A stretch of 64,000 nt of DNA from Xiphophorus maculatus. Its lineage: Eukaryota > Chordata > Actinopteri > Cyprinodontiformes > Poeciliidae. The notes beneath the pieces were generated by a model. That model saw nothing but the letters and a program-made list of their open reading frames with translations, was not told the DNA's origin and made no database searches. The position numbers were made by a program, and so were the translations under genes. This document shows positions 49,149-64,000 of the stretch, one piece after another. How positions within the stretch are numbered: the first letter of the stretch is position 1; every line of letters starts with the position of its first letter. The stretch is from positions 365,983-429,982 of the forward strand of contig NC_036458.1 of assembly GCF_002775205.1 (NCBI RefSeq). Reading direction: 5' to 3'.

Positions 49149-52080
49149 CCCGACCCAAACGGACCGACCTCATGTTGATGTGTTCTGGTTCTGCCGGATC
49201 CACCTGGACACGCCCCTGGAGCCAAGCTGCTGCAGGAGCACTGGGACGGGTCAGAACCTGGTCAGAACCCGCCCGCCTCCTCTAATGCTCCTCATCTCTC
49301 ACTGTGTTGTCATTCTGCGGCGTTGCCATGGCAACAGTAGATCAACCTCACCAGATGTAGCAGGTCTAACTACGCCGGTTCTGGTTCGGTTGTGACCCGG
49401 ATCATCAAGAAAAAGAACGACTGGATTCCCTCAGAGACCAGAACCTTTCATCTAACCCAAGTTAACCTCGGACCGGTACCGACTGGACCCCACTGGTACC
49501 GACTGGACCCAGTTACCTCAGAGTTCTGCAGATCTTTTGGACCGGGGCCAGAACTCTTGATAGTTTTGTAACGTCCCTCCAGTTTTACCTCCTCCTCCAT
49601 TTCTGACCCGGTTCTGGGAGCAGGATTCATCAGAGAAAATGCTGGTGGCTTGGTTCTGGTTCTGATCCGAACCGCAGCACCCCGGTGCCCATCTGGACCA
49701 GGTCTCAAAACCCGACCCGCTGTCGGTTCCTCCAGTGACCCAACAGAACCTCCCGTCCACAACTGGACCGTTAGGACCTTCTGGTTCTGGTTCGGTTCCG
49801 ATTCTATTTCAAAATAAAATCACGACCCAAAAGAACCAAAATGGAAGAAATCATGAGGAAACTTCAGGTTCTCCAAACGGTACCAGAGATTCGGGCCGGA
49901 CCTGATTTAATTTGGACTGGCTCTGGTTCTGACAGGTGATCAGAACCGGGCCGCTGAAATAACAGAACCAGAACCGGAAAACTGGGTTGCTGTTTGGACC
50001 GGGACCGGTTCTGGTTTCCAGTAGAATGACTTTGCAGACGGTCCAGGTCAGAACCGCCAAACCGGGTCGCGTTCAGAGTGTCGGAACCTGCTGCTGACCC
50101 AGTTCCGTCTGACCCGAGGGCCCGGCTGCAGCGGCGCCAGAACCTCCTGTAAATGTGCATGTGTGTTTGTTCCCTGTGAGGTCCAACAGAACCGGCCCAA
50201 CGGTACCGGTACCGCTTCATTCAGCCTTTCCCAGCAGGAGTTTTCCTTTGGTTCTGGTTCCGGTTCTTCCCTGCAGTCTCCAGATTCTGGAGGAAAAATC
50301 TGTGACCTGGGATTACGGACCGGACCGGTTCTGGTGGACCCAGTTGGGCCCGTTTGGACCCACAACAGTGCCGGAGGTTCTGGTTGTAACCCGGTTCCTC
50401 TGGTCAGAACCTTTAGAACCCGTTTTCCGTTCTAGAACTTTTAGAACTCGATGTTTATTATTCTGAATATGGATCCGATGTTTCTGTCTGTTTTAGCTCA
50501 AAGTTCTGTTTGGTTCTGGTTCTGTTTTGGTTCTGGTTCTGTTCTGACAGATACTTGAATTTAGAGTCAAACTAGTGATGGTGAATAAAAAAATGGACAC
50601 TGGACCGAACGGTTCTGTTGGTTCTGCCGTGTCGTCTGTTCTCCAGGTTCCGGTTCCGGGTCAGGTCGGTTCCGGGTCGGTTCCGGTTCCGGGTCGGTTC
50701 CGGGTCGGGTGTAGCTACTGGCTTCTTCTTGAAGTAAATGTGAAGTTTTCCTCAGAGGATAAACGACTGAAACGTTTAAATGTGAAATTAAACTTTAAGG
50801 TCGAACTTTGACCCCCGGACCTCCGGTTTGACTCTAGACGTCGCCATGGAGACAGCTGACGGCGAGACAGGCGGCCAGGAGACACAGCAGGTCGCTGCTG
50901 AAAGCCAACAGTGTTTATAGAAAGTTGAGTGGAAGGAAAAAGTGATCCAGTTAGAACTGCAGCCTTTGTTGAGCAGAATCCATTCACTCTGGAAAGTTTC
51001 TTCCAGGATGGATGTGAATCTAAATCCTGTTGCCATGGAAATTAAATCATTTCTCAACACTCCGGTTCTGGCCCGGTTCCTGCCCTGTTCGGCCCGGTTC
51101 CAGTCCGGTCCAGGGTTTGATGAGGAGTAACATGATGGGAAGCTTACAGCTGGTTTTCCATGACACTTCCCCTTTAAAACAGAGCTGGTGTAGAAACAAG
51201 AGGTCTCACTCTGACAAGCAGTTAAAACCAGTTAGTTCTTCCTGCCAGGACGTTTCTGTAGTTTAACTACCGAGTAGTTTAGCACGTCATGATAAAATGA
51301 CTCAAAGCTAAAGAACAAAGAACTGTTCAGTGAAGCTCCTATTGAAAAGTAAATTTATTTCATTAACTCATCAAGTGAAACATGGATTACTGAAGTTTTA
51401 ACGCCTTTATTTCTCTTCATGTTGATTTTCTGCTTATAAATAAAAACACATTAAAGATCAGAATATTACTTCAAATGATTTTGGAAAACAGAAATGTCTT
51501 CTTACTGAGAAGTTTGTTTAAAACTTTATTAAAGGCCATTTTTAAAGTGGTTCAACAAATCGTTTCTCCTGATTTACTGAATGTTACTGACTGCGGTCGC
51601 CATGACAACCCAACCATGGCTGTGAAAATAAATCTGCTCAGGATTTTAATAAGAGTAACTGATCACATTAAAGCTGTGCATGAAATCTGGATTCTCACCG
51701 GATCCAGATTAAAATTCAAGATCATTTTATTAATCCCAACCAGAGATTAAACCTGACGGAGTTACGCGACTACAAACTGAGCTCTGATTGGTTGGCTGAC
51801 ATTCAGGGGGCGGAGCTTCAGCATCCTGGGTCTGGGTCTGGTTCTGGGCTGAAGCTGAGGGACAGAAACAGAGATTCTCTGAAAACAGAACTGCTCGTGA
51901 TCCGGTCCAGATCCAGTATGGAACCGGTCCTGATCCGGTCCAGATCAAATCCAGAACCGGTTCTGATCCAGTCCAGAACCGGGGATTAGCTCTTCCCCTA
52001 TCACCTCTCCTCCTCCCCAGGTGGCTGCAGGAAGCTCCGCCCCTCTGATCCTTTCTCTGAGCTGCTGACACACACGCTCT
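48471..52080. other. nlk2-tlcd3b spacer
   Basis: No gene seen. A (TC)n run lies at about 49113-49149, AATAAA at 49813-49818 (possible distal nlk2 poly(A) signal), and a GGTTCCGGGTCGG tandem at about 50645-50710. GGTTCTGG/CCAGAACC words are very dense. Confidence 0.45.
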
Positions 52081-52127
52081 CTCTCTCTCTCCGACTCTCT
52101 CTCTCGCCCCGGTCCGGTCCGGTCAGC

Positions 52128-55100
52128 ATGCTGGGCCTGCTGGCTGCCGGTTCCATTTTCTTCCCGGGAATTTTCCTGGGATCAAAGCAAATCCTGGAGC
52201 AGCTCATGGGATGGAGTGAGGCGGACGCCGTGGTGATCTCAGCACGGTGACGCACGCACGCACACACACACACACACTGAGACACACACACACTGAGACA
52301 CACACACACTGAGACACACACACACACTGAGACACACACACACACACACACTGAGACACACACACACACTGAGACACACACGCACTGAGACACACACACA
52401 CACTGAGACACACACCGACACACACACACACTGAGACACACACCGACACACACACACACTGAGACACACACGCACTGAGACACACACACACTGAGACACA
52501 CACTGAGACACACACCGACACACAAACACACTGAGACACACACCGACACAGACACACACCGACACACACACACACCGACACACACACTGAGACACACACC
52601 GACACAGACACACACCGACACACACACACACTGAGACACACACACACTGAGACACACACTGAGACACACACTGAGACACACACCGACACACAAACACACT
52701 GAGACACACACGCACTGAGACACACACACACACTGAGACACACACACACTGAGACACACACCGACACAGACACACACCGACACACACACACACTGAGACA
52801 CACACGCACTGAGACACACACACATCCCTGCTATGCAAACTGAGGACTTTGCATTGACCTCCATCCATTTCTCTGAGTTTATTTATTCAGATGTTTCCTC
52901 TGATTCAAACTATCACTAGTCTGTTCCCTGGATCAGAACCAGATCAGAACCAGAACTCCCACCTGGGCTCCAGAACCGACCAGTAGTTCTGCAGATGAAG
53001 TCAAACTGCTCCTCTGTCTGTAGCATGTAAGAGAACACACCGGATTGGGTCCGGTCCGGTCCGGTTTGATTGTTTGTCTCAGTTTCTGATTGCTCTGGTT
53101 TTCGTTTGTTCCAATCACTAATGGTTCTGGTTCTGGTTCTTGTCCGGTTTCCGTTCTCTTGTTTTGTGCTGCCCCTCCTCTTTCTGGAAACGAACCGGAA
53201 ATAAAACGTTGGTGTAACCATGGCAACAACATAGCGGCCATTAGTGCCTAGTAGATGGTCACAGACAGTTACCTTGGCAACTGACAGTCAGGGACCCTCA
53301 GGGTCCAGAGGACAACATTCATGTCCCAGTCTAACCAGTGCTCCCAGTCTAACCAGTGCTCCCTGTCCTCCAGTCTGGTGTCGTCTCTCCAGGCCATCAT
53401 GGCGTCCTCGGCCGGCTGGACCATCGTCTCGTCCTGCAGGGATGTCATAGAGGACAGGTGAGGACGTCCTGCTTAGTTTTCCTCCAGTGTGAAAAGATTC
53501 ATTAGTCCTCCTGTGATGACATCATCGGATGACGTCATCACAGGAGGACTAATGAATCGCTGCAGCAGGTTTCCTGTCAGCCTGTAATCTAATTACCGAT
53601 CTGGGATTATCGAGCCGAGCTGCAGGTTATTTCAGTCGCTGGCTGATCCCCCTCGCTGAGCATGCTGGGAAACGGTGGGAGGACGGGGGGTTACTGGTTT
53701 CCTGATTTCCCAGTCAAAGTTCAGCACTGGTCCGACTCCCATTTGGTTACCAAATCACAGCAAGAGCAGAAAGGAAGTCTGGGACAGCGAGGCTCAGCTG
53801 GAGCAGTGCAGAGGGATTATTATTATTATTATTGTTGTTATTGTTATTATTATTGTTATTATTATTGTTATTATTATTATTGTTATTATTGTTGTGATAA
53901 AATCCATAGGATCTTCCATTATTTAGATTTAAACTGGGATTTTCAGATTAAATTCTAATTTTCATAATTACTGATTATTTTTCAGTCAGACATTCAACTG
54001 AACAGAACCGGAACTGACCGGGTCAGCAGAACCTACTGCTGGTTCCGGGTGTTTCTGGGAGTCCAGAATGACCCAGTTCTGTTGGTTCTGATGACCCGAC
54101 GGCCATCTTTGACCCGTTCTGCTTCCCCTCCTCAGACACTGGCTGGCCGACGCCTACATCCTGTTCGCCACGCCGTATTTCTGCTACGACCTCCTGGCCA
54201 TGTTCCTGTGCTACTGGTTCAGGTTGCGGGTCAAAGGTCACCAGGAGGCGGGGCCCGACGGCGGCTCGGTGCGCGCCGCCGTGTCGGGTTTTCTGCGCCG
54301 GGAGGTTCTGATGGTTCTGCATCACGTCTTCATGGTGGCCTTCTGCTGCCCCGCCTCTCTGGTAACTATGGCAACACTGGATCCAGTTCAGGAAGAAACT
54401 GGAACCAGTTTCATGAAAAAACTGGAGAATGTCTGACATCACATCTTCTTCATCTGTGGGGTTTTTTCTATTCTGGCCCGGTCCAATATCAGGTCAGAAC
54501 CAAGAGGTTCTGGTCCAAAAGTCTGAGTGAACCGTTCGTTAAACCAGTTCTAATCCAGATCTGAAACCAGATTAAACCTACAAATCAATTCAGTTTGAAA
54601 CTAAAACTAAAATTTAAATGTTAAAAACCGGGTCAGAACCAGGTCCCAGACCAAAGTGAAGCTGGTGCTGCTGGTTCCTACCGGGCCAGAGAAGTTCTGT
54701 TGGAGCCTGTAATGAAGCCTCCAGCCTGCAAGTGGTGCCACCTGTCTGTTAAACAGCCTCATTAACTGACTGTGAAACCAGGTTCTGGTTCTGGAGAGAA
54801 GAGCCTGTTAAAGATGAGACGGAACCGCCCGGTCCAGATGAGTCAGGGAGCCATCCAGAGGTCGCTGACCCCTGACCCCTCTCCCTCCAGGTGTGGCGCC
54901 GGGGGCGGGGCGATTACTTCCAGGGCCTTCTATTCCTGGCTGAGCTCAGCACGCCGTCCGTCTGTCTGGGGAAAGTTCTGATCCAGGTAACCTCATGTTC
55001 TGGACCCGGTACGACCCAACAGAACCGTTCAGAGTCCGGTCGGGTCCAGGTGGTTGTACCTGACCAGGTGTGTCCATCAGTTCCAGAAGCAGGACTGGCT

Positions 55101-55549
55101 GCTGCATCGGATCAACGGCGCCGCCCTCCTGCTCAGCTTCTTCTGCTGCAGAGTTCTGCTCTTCCCCTACCTGTACTACACCTACAGCAGGTAACACACC
55201 TGACCTCACCTGACCTCTCTGACCTTGGGTCGGCCTGCTGGCAGGTGAAGCTGATATGGTCCAGGTCAGGAGGTCAGGAGCTTCACTGATGCTATTTACC
55301 TCAGCTCACCTGTTATTATTCAAGCTGACCCCAGCGCCCCCTGTCTGCTGCTGCAGGTACTCCTCCATCCCACTGTACCGGGTCCCCCTGGTGGCCCCAT
55401 GGCAGTGCAACCTGGGGGCCGCGCTGCTGTGGCCCCTGCAGCTCTACTGGTTCAGCCTGATCTGCAGAGGAGCGCTGAGGGGGACGGGGGGGAGACGGGG
55501 GGACACTGAGGGGGACGGGGGGACGCTGAGGGGGACGGGGGGACGCTGA
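52128..55549 (+). CDS. tlcd3b: TLC-domain protein TLCD3B (FAM57B), 275 aa
   Basis: Exons: 52128-52246, 53374-53457, 54136-54361, 54891-54986, 55081-55190, 55357-55549. A multi-pass ER/Golgi membrane protein of the TRAM-LAG1-CLN8 family linked to ceramide metabolism; human length is 274 aa. Seen: N-terminal hydrophobic segment [44 protein letters not shown], the TLC core [22 protein letters not shown] and [18 protein letters not shown] with its His pair, [17 protein letters not shown], and [22 protein letters not shown]. After that the frame runs into a G-rich tandem repeat that supplies the last ~25 residues (RGTGG repeats). That tail is unlike the human one. Neighbour position next to maz agrees with the 16p11.2 block. 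Confidence 0.93.
52250..52825. repeat. Compound (CA)n / CACTGAGACA / CACCGACACA satellite in tlcd3b intron 1
   Basis: About 575 bp of CA dinucleotides punctuated by CTGAGA and CCGACA in a semi-regular order. It begins four nucleotides after the exon-1 donor. Long Cys/Val/Ser open frames on the minus strand are a by-product. Confidence 0.95.
53496..53558. repeat. 63-bp near-perfect palindrome in tlcd3b intron 2
   Basis: Arms 53496-53526 and 53528-53558 (31 bp each) with a single-base centre. They differ at one position: TGACATCA on the left, TGACGTCA on the right. The right arm therefore holds a perfect CRE octamer. Confidence 0.95.
53818..53895. repeat. (ATT)n/(GTT)n trinucleotide microsatellite
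   Basis: TTATTATTATTGTTGTTATTG-like run of about 80 bp in tlcd3b intron 2. Confidence 0.9.
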
Positions 55550-55551
55550 GG
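55479..55551 (+). repeat. G-rich tandem repeat forming the 3' end of the tlcd3b CDS
   Basis: About three copies of a ~24-bp GCTGAGGGGGACGGGGGGA unit. There are at least six runs of four or more G on the coding strand, so it could form a G-quadruplex in DNA or mRNA. The stop codon falls in the last CGCTGAG. Confidence 0.88.
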
Positions 55552-55702
55552 TTTTCTCTGTTTGGCTCTTTCTGATTTTTCTGTTCTTTTCCTCAGTTCT
55601 TCTGCTTTAATTCTTATTTTTCATATTTTCATGTTGGTTTCTGTGTGTTTGTGTTTAAAATGTTTTGATAATAACCGTTGATGATAATATACATCCAAAA
55701 CA

Positions 55703-55708
55703 AATAAA
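55703..55708 (+). terminator. Poly(A) signal of tlcd3b
   Basis: AATAAA about 155 nt after the stop. Confidence 0.7.
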
Positions 55709-55924
55709 ATATTTAATCACTGAAGACGTTGGTTGAAACTGCAGAGCAGAGAAACATTTTCATCTTTTCTTCAAACTTTAATTTATTGCTAAATGAAATA
55801 AAAAATAAACAACTCATGAAGCCATTTCAGTTTCTGGGATTTATTCTGAAATCAAACAGAAAAAAATGTCAACATGTTTCTATTTGAGTCACTTGAAGAT
55901 CCGGTTCTTCCTTCTGCAGCAGGA

Positions 55925-56890
55925 ATTCTGACAATCAGTGCTACCTTGTCAGATTTTCCTACCGTAGCACGAATAGATGGCTAGGTCTATCTGTCTGTGC
56001 TACCCGTCTAAAACTGCTACTGTCATGTTTACAAACTACAGCAGGTTGTTAATGTTAAATATATTGGATAACAATATTTGAGTAACTAAAGTGGAAGCTT
56101 AGCAGTTATGGTTAGCTTAGCATCAGAACAATTTCTATCCATGACGAAACCACAAGAAGATCACTTCCTTCATCTGAATATCTACCTGTTTAAAATCAAC
56201 AGCTGTAGATGTTTGCACTAATCCTTTTATCCTACCTGTTGAAACTATTTTAAATACAGAGATTTGTAAGAATAAAACCGGATCAGGGGAAGCAGGTTTT
56301 TATTGGAATTAAATGAAAGACTAATACAGATCAGTGATTATTTGATCCGTTTCATAGCTTCTGTTATCAGCAGCCACAATGATGGGATATGATTAATATA
56401 CACTAATATTACACGGCTATTACAGCTTCAATCCCACATAGCATCGCTACCAACATCTATTTAGCAAAGTTTAATAAAAAAAGTATAATTAAACTAAAAT
56501 GTTTTAAAGTATAGGGACAAAATAACTACAAAACAACGTATTTTATCCTGATTAACCGCCAAACAATAGGATAAGAAATCTGCTGAGTCAGCAGATTGTG
56601 ACGTAGCATCAATGTTCGCATTACTGCAAGGTAGAACAGACTGATGGGTAGCACAGATACACCTATTTTCTGTTTATCTGCTACCCATCAATCTGTTGTT
56701 CTGTAGCTATTTTGTTCCCATACTTTAAAATATTTTAGTTTTAGGGAAATCTTTCAAGGTGGCACTGATAGTCAGAACACCAGGTTTACATCTGCTGCTG
56801 CTGCTGCACAGAGCTGCTCAGGTGTGTTAGGATCATGGCAGCAAACCAGTAAACGCAAAGAACATTGCAGTTTTTCTCCCAAACTAACAG
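55925..56890 (-). repeat. Dispersed repeat family A, copy 2 (inverted) with rearranged end
   Basis: 55925-56632 is the reverse complement of 1528-2412, with internal small deletions and insertions. 56775-56890 instead matches 2413-2520 in the direct orientation. Between them, TGATGGGTAGCA (56642) pairs with TGCTACCCATCA (56679-56690) in a hairpin. Confidence 0.65.
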
Positions 56891-59627
56891 AATGAGTAAA
56901 GCTGTTGGATGCAGCTAATGTTAGCTAAAAGATGACTAGCTAACACCAATACAGCACCTTTATCTTGTTAACTAGTAGCCCGTCGGCTGCTGGTGTTCAT
57001 GTTCAAAAGTTGGTAGTACTTGTTACCTTCACTTGAGTAACTTTTTGGGAAAAAAGGTTATTATAAAAGTAGTTTTACTGCACTGTACCTTTTCCTTTTA
57101 CCTGAGTAACATTATTATTGCCACGATTCATTTTGCCCCCCAGAATATGCCGATGCCCCCCGTTAAACTCGTCTGGATCCAATCAATAATCAATAAAACT
57201 ATTTTAGTATTGGGAGCTATTAAAGTTCCCAAAAATCAATCAAAACACATACAGTTTGTACATATCTGACCTCCAAAACAGAAACATTTAAAATATTTAT
57301 TCACAAATTCCACAAAACATCAAATATTGAGCAATAAATTACAGACCTGACTGAATTCCCTGGAGCTGAACCTGGACTGGACTCGGTCTGATGGGACCAG
57401 TCTGATGGGGCCAGTGTGATGGGACCAGTCTGGGGACATGTGGAGTCTCTGGGTGAATCTCATTCCTATTTTGATCTAATTGAACTGTTTCCATGGAAAC
57501 CTTTTCAGCTTCTTGTTCGGACTTAACGGTTGTTCGGTTCTGCAGCTCCAGATTCTCTGTTTCTGGGTTCATTTTTCAGAATATTTTCTCCCTAAGCCTT
57601 GAAGGATCCACTTATGCAGAATATTTTTTATTTTCAGAGTTTCTGCTGATGTTGAAACCTCGTTCTGATCAGGCTGGTTCTGTTTGGACCGTTAGTAAAT
57701 CACTCACCTTATCATTTGTCCAAAGCAAACACCATGTTCAGGCATAATGTGGGACCCGAGTGGTAAATTTGATGTAATGAACTGCAGCAGGTGTGAGCAG
57801 GGTTTTAAAAACGAGGCGATAAAAGTTGACAATAATTTATTAAAAGACAAGTTGCTAAAAACAAAGCGGGGCAACACTATGCGGCAGAGTCATAAGTCTG
57901 TGGAAGAAAGTTAGAAATGGAGTCTTAGTTCGGCCAGGGGGGCCGTGGTCCTGCCGACCTGCTGACCCTTCACCTTTGGTCTGTCCGGCTCTCCTGCTTC
58001 AACTGCTCAGCTACCGTTTCGTTCCTGATTTCTCGGTCTGCAGAGTGGGCGTCTCCGGCTGTGGATGGTAACGTCGAAACACAAACATGCAACACGGCGA
58101 ACCAAAAAAATAACCCAAAATAAATCTAATAGGAAAAGTAAATGACTTGAAAATATCACCACAAGCAAATCCAAAACAGCAAATGTAAGAAACATGAAAT
58201 GAACTCAAAAAAAGAAAAAGGAGGCCACATTACCACAATATGTGCACTCGGCACCAGGAAACCCTCGGCCGCAGTTCCATGATCGACTTTGTCATCGTGA
58301 CTAAACACATCGTGACTCATGACTTGGACACTCGGGTGAAGAGGTGCGGAGCTGTCCACTGACCTGGTGGTGAGTTGGCTCTGGTGGGGGGGAGGAAGCC
58401 GGTCAGACCTGGCGGCCCAAACGTGTTGAGGGTCTGCTGGGAACGTCTGGCGGACTCTCCTGTGAGACGGAGCTTTAACTCCCATCTCCAGCAGAACTTT
58501 GAACCCGTCGGTGGACGCCTTCGGTGACGGATGCTGTGAGGCTGAAGAAGGTCTCATGGGGCCTGTGAGGATTTGGTTTTTCTGGTTTCTGTGTTCAGAT
58601 GAGTCTCCATGTTGTCCCTCCTAACCCTCGATTGTCTCTTGATTCCTCCCTGACGTATTTAACCCCACCTGTTAATAGGTGTTTCCCTGTCAGGTTCTTG
58701 CGAAATTAATGCGAAAACCTGTTTGATGCTTTTATCTTCATCCTGAAAAAAATGTAAATGTTAATTGGAATGAGTCAGAAGTATTCATACACCTGCAGAT
58801 TTTGTTTTAATGTGACCAACACGTTTCTGATCTTGGGCTTCTGGGGCGGCCCAGTCAAAGTCCAGCACTGAACCTGTGGAGGGAGCTGAAGATGAGGGTG
58901 AGGAGGCCTTCCTCCTGACATGGAGGCCAGCAGAGGAAGTGACAGCCTCATTGCTGTGTAACCTGTGGCGCCCCCTAGTGTCCCCCTGACTCCAGACTTT
59001 AAACCAAACGTTCATGTTTTTATGAATATGAATTCTGGAAGAAGGAGCCGTGAGAACGCCCTGGTAGTCAACATCTTCCTCATCATTCAGAGAAAAATGC
59101 AACATGATTTTAGTAGTCAGAACATTTTCTGTTTTATTTGTCTTCATATTTTCTGGATGTAAACATGAACTTTTCTCCTGAATGTCACATTAATTCACAG
59201 GGAGAATTAAATACAAACTAATCATAAAACAGAAGAACGAACCAACAGATGCAGGATTAACATATTTAAATCAGTGCAAACTTTCACATTAATGCTCAGA
59301 AATGAATCCACTTTTTGCTCCTGATCGATCAGAAAAGATCCAGATTAAAGCTGCAGTATGTTTTCATGTATTAAACATTTGTTTTTCAAAACTAAGTTAT
59401 TCATTGTTGCTTTTTAAACTAAAAATAAAACATTCAAAGTCGATTGTTAAAATATAATTTGTTTGTTTTTTTATGGAAAAATTGTTTTGATGTAGTTTTA
59501 TTCATAACTTAAACAGGTTTTCATAGAATGATAAAAATCAGATTTCACAGAACATTCAGTCTGATCATTAAAGTCAAACATTAAAATTCACTGAACATCC
59601 AAACTGTTAATATATTCATTGTTGTGC
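56891..59627. other. tlcd3b-protease spacer
   Basis: No gene seen. A 133-aa minus frame at 58156-58557 has compositional quality (Pro/Ser/His-rich) but no homology I recognise. A GATGGGACCAGTCTGATGGG duplication sits near 57388-57432. Confidence 0.4.
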
Positions 59628-59633
59628 TTTTAT
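59628..59633 (-). terminator. Candidate poly(A) signal of the right protease gene
   Basis: TTTATT on the plus strand (AATAAA on the minus strand), about 225 nt beyond the stop. Confidence 0.45.
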
Positions 59634-59856
59634 TTTCATATCTTTACAACTTGAAGTTGACAGAAAAAATGTTGCTGATTGAATTATTGGTTTGCATCAA
59701 ATAGTAAATATTATTAACTGACCTTCACCAGAAATATAGATTATGTTTGTCAGATTCTCATTCAGTTTGTGATCAAAAACTGATTAAAGACAAAATAACT
59801 TCATGTCTGGTTCTGTAGACTAACCCACCAGAACCCTTCAGAACCCAGTAGAACCA

Positions 59857-63670
<3,814 letters not shown>

Positions 63671-64000
63671 GGCGGCCCAGGAGCAACCAGCAACACAAAG
63701 AGCAGCAACCAGCAACATCAAAAAAATCAGTTGTGTTTATTAATAAAGTGGATTATTTTCAACTAATTCATGTTTTTATTCTAATACTTTAACCTCTAAA
63801 TACTGTAAATATGAAACGAGGCTGTGAAAACTTCTCCTGCAATTCAGAAATGATTTAAGCTAAGAGTAAATCTGAAATAAGTCGTGTTTCCTGGATGCTG
63901 CTGCGCTCTGATCACTTTGTTCACTTTTATAACTTGGTCTTGACCCAGTTTGCCAAACGAGACCAAAACCAGAACCTGCAGAACCTGCAGAACCTGCAGA
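63671..64000. other. Right edge, intronic or upstream DNA of the protease
   Basis: No exon recognised. The window ends in a CAGAACCTG nonamer tandem (about 63969-64000). Confidence 0.45.

Noticed and set aside
52250-52825. CRISPR-like regular repeat array
   Set aside because: Low-complexity CA satellite without unique spacers, in a eukaryotic intron.
52001-52868. Open frames of 205-287 aa made of CVSVCVC on the minus strand
   Set aside because: Produced by the CA-rich compound satellite in tlcd3b intron 1; no signals of a gene.

Overview
The window looks like a gene-rich, repeat-laden stretch of a ray-finned fish (teleost) nuclear chromosome. Genes are split into short exons with GT-AG introns, the proteins match vertebrate families closely, and introns and spacers carry hAT, Tc1-like and LINE remnants plus many micro- and minisatellites of the kinds common in teleosts. 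No prokaryotic operons, CRISPR arrays, rRNA genes or convincing tRNA genes were seen.

Layout, left to right. 1-7114 is mostly repeats. It also holds the first two exons of a secreted, probably serine-protease, gene on the minus strand whose remainder lies left of the window. 9139-11791 is a heat-inducible-type hsp70 gene on the plus strand, with HSEs, a tandem CRE, a CCAAT box, a TATA box, a 5'UTR intron and an intronless 639-aa CDS. 12500-29870 is taok2, with 19 coding exons encoding about 1097 aa and a 5.1-kb intron packed with transposon debris. 34129-36590 is cdipt (6 exons, 209 aa). 38120-40484 is maz (7 exons, 447 aa, eight C2H2 fingers). 40860-42210 is a decayed LINE. 45553-48154 is an nlk-family kinase, probably the nlk2 paralogue (11 coding exons, 463 aa, one U12-type intron). 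52128-55549 is tlcd3b/fam57b (6 exons, 275 aa). 59857-63507 is the 3' two-thirds of a GPI-anchored trypsin-like serine protease on the minus strand, whose first exons lie right of the window.

taok2, cdipt, maz and tlcd3b are neighbours in the human 16p11.2 interval, so this is a conserved vertebrate synteny block. The block is flanked on both sides by minus-strand protease genes. The genes do not form one pathway: a stress chaperone, a MAP3K of the p38/JNK/Hippo axis, the phosphatidylinositol synthase, a GC-box transcription factor, a MAPK-like kinase of Wnt/Notch signalling and a TLC-domain sphingolipid protein sit side by side. Exon-intron models were read by eye from splice sites and reading-frame continuity. 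Every multi-exon model closes in frame.

The least ordinary things are structural. They include a mirrored (alternating hairpin) minisatellite at 2.6-3.5 kb, a near-perfect 63-bp palindrome inside tlcd3b, and a ~1.9-kb foldback with ~0.5-kb arms inside the protease gene. Others are an 11-bp GATC-rich satellite that has expanded inside a Tc1-like element, a G-rich repeat that forms the C-terminus of tlcd3b, and a scattered GGTTCT/AGAACC word that saturates introns and spacers. I found no convincing wholly new biological system.
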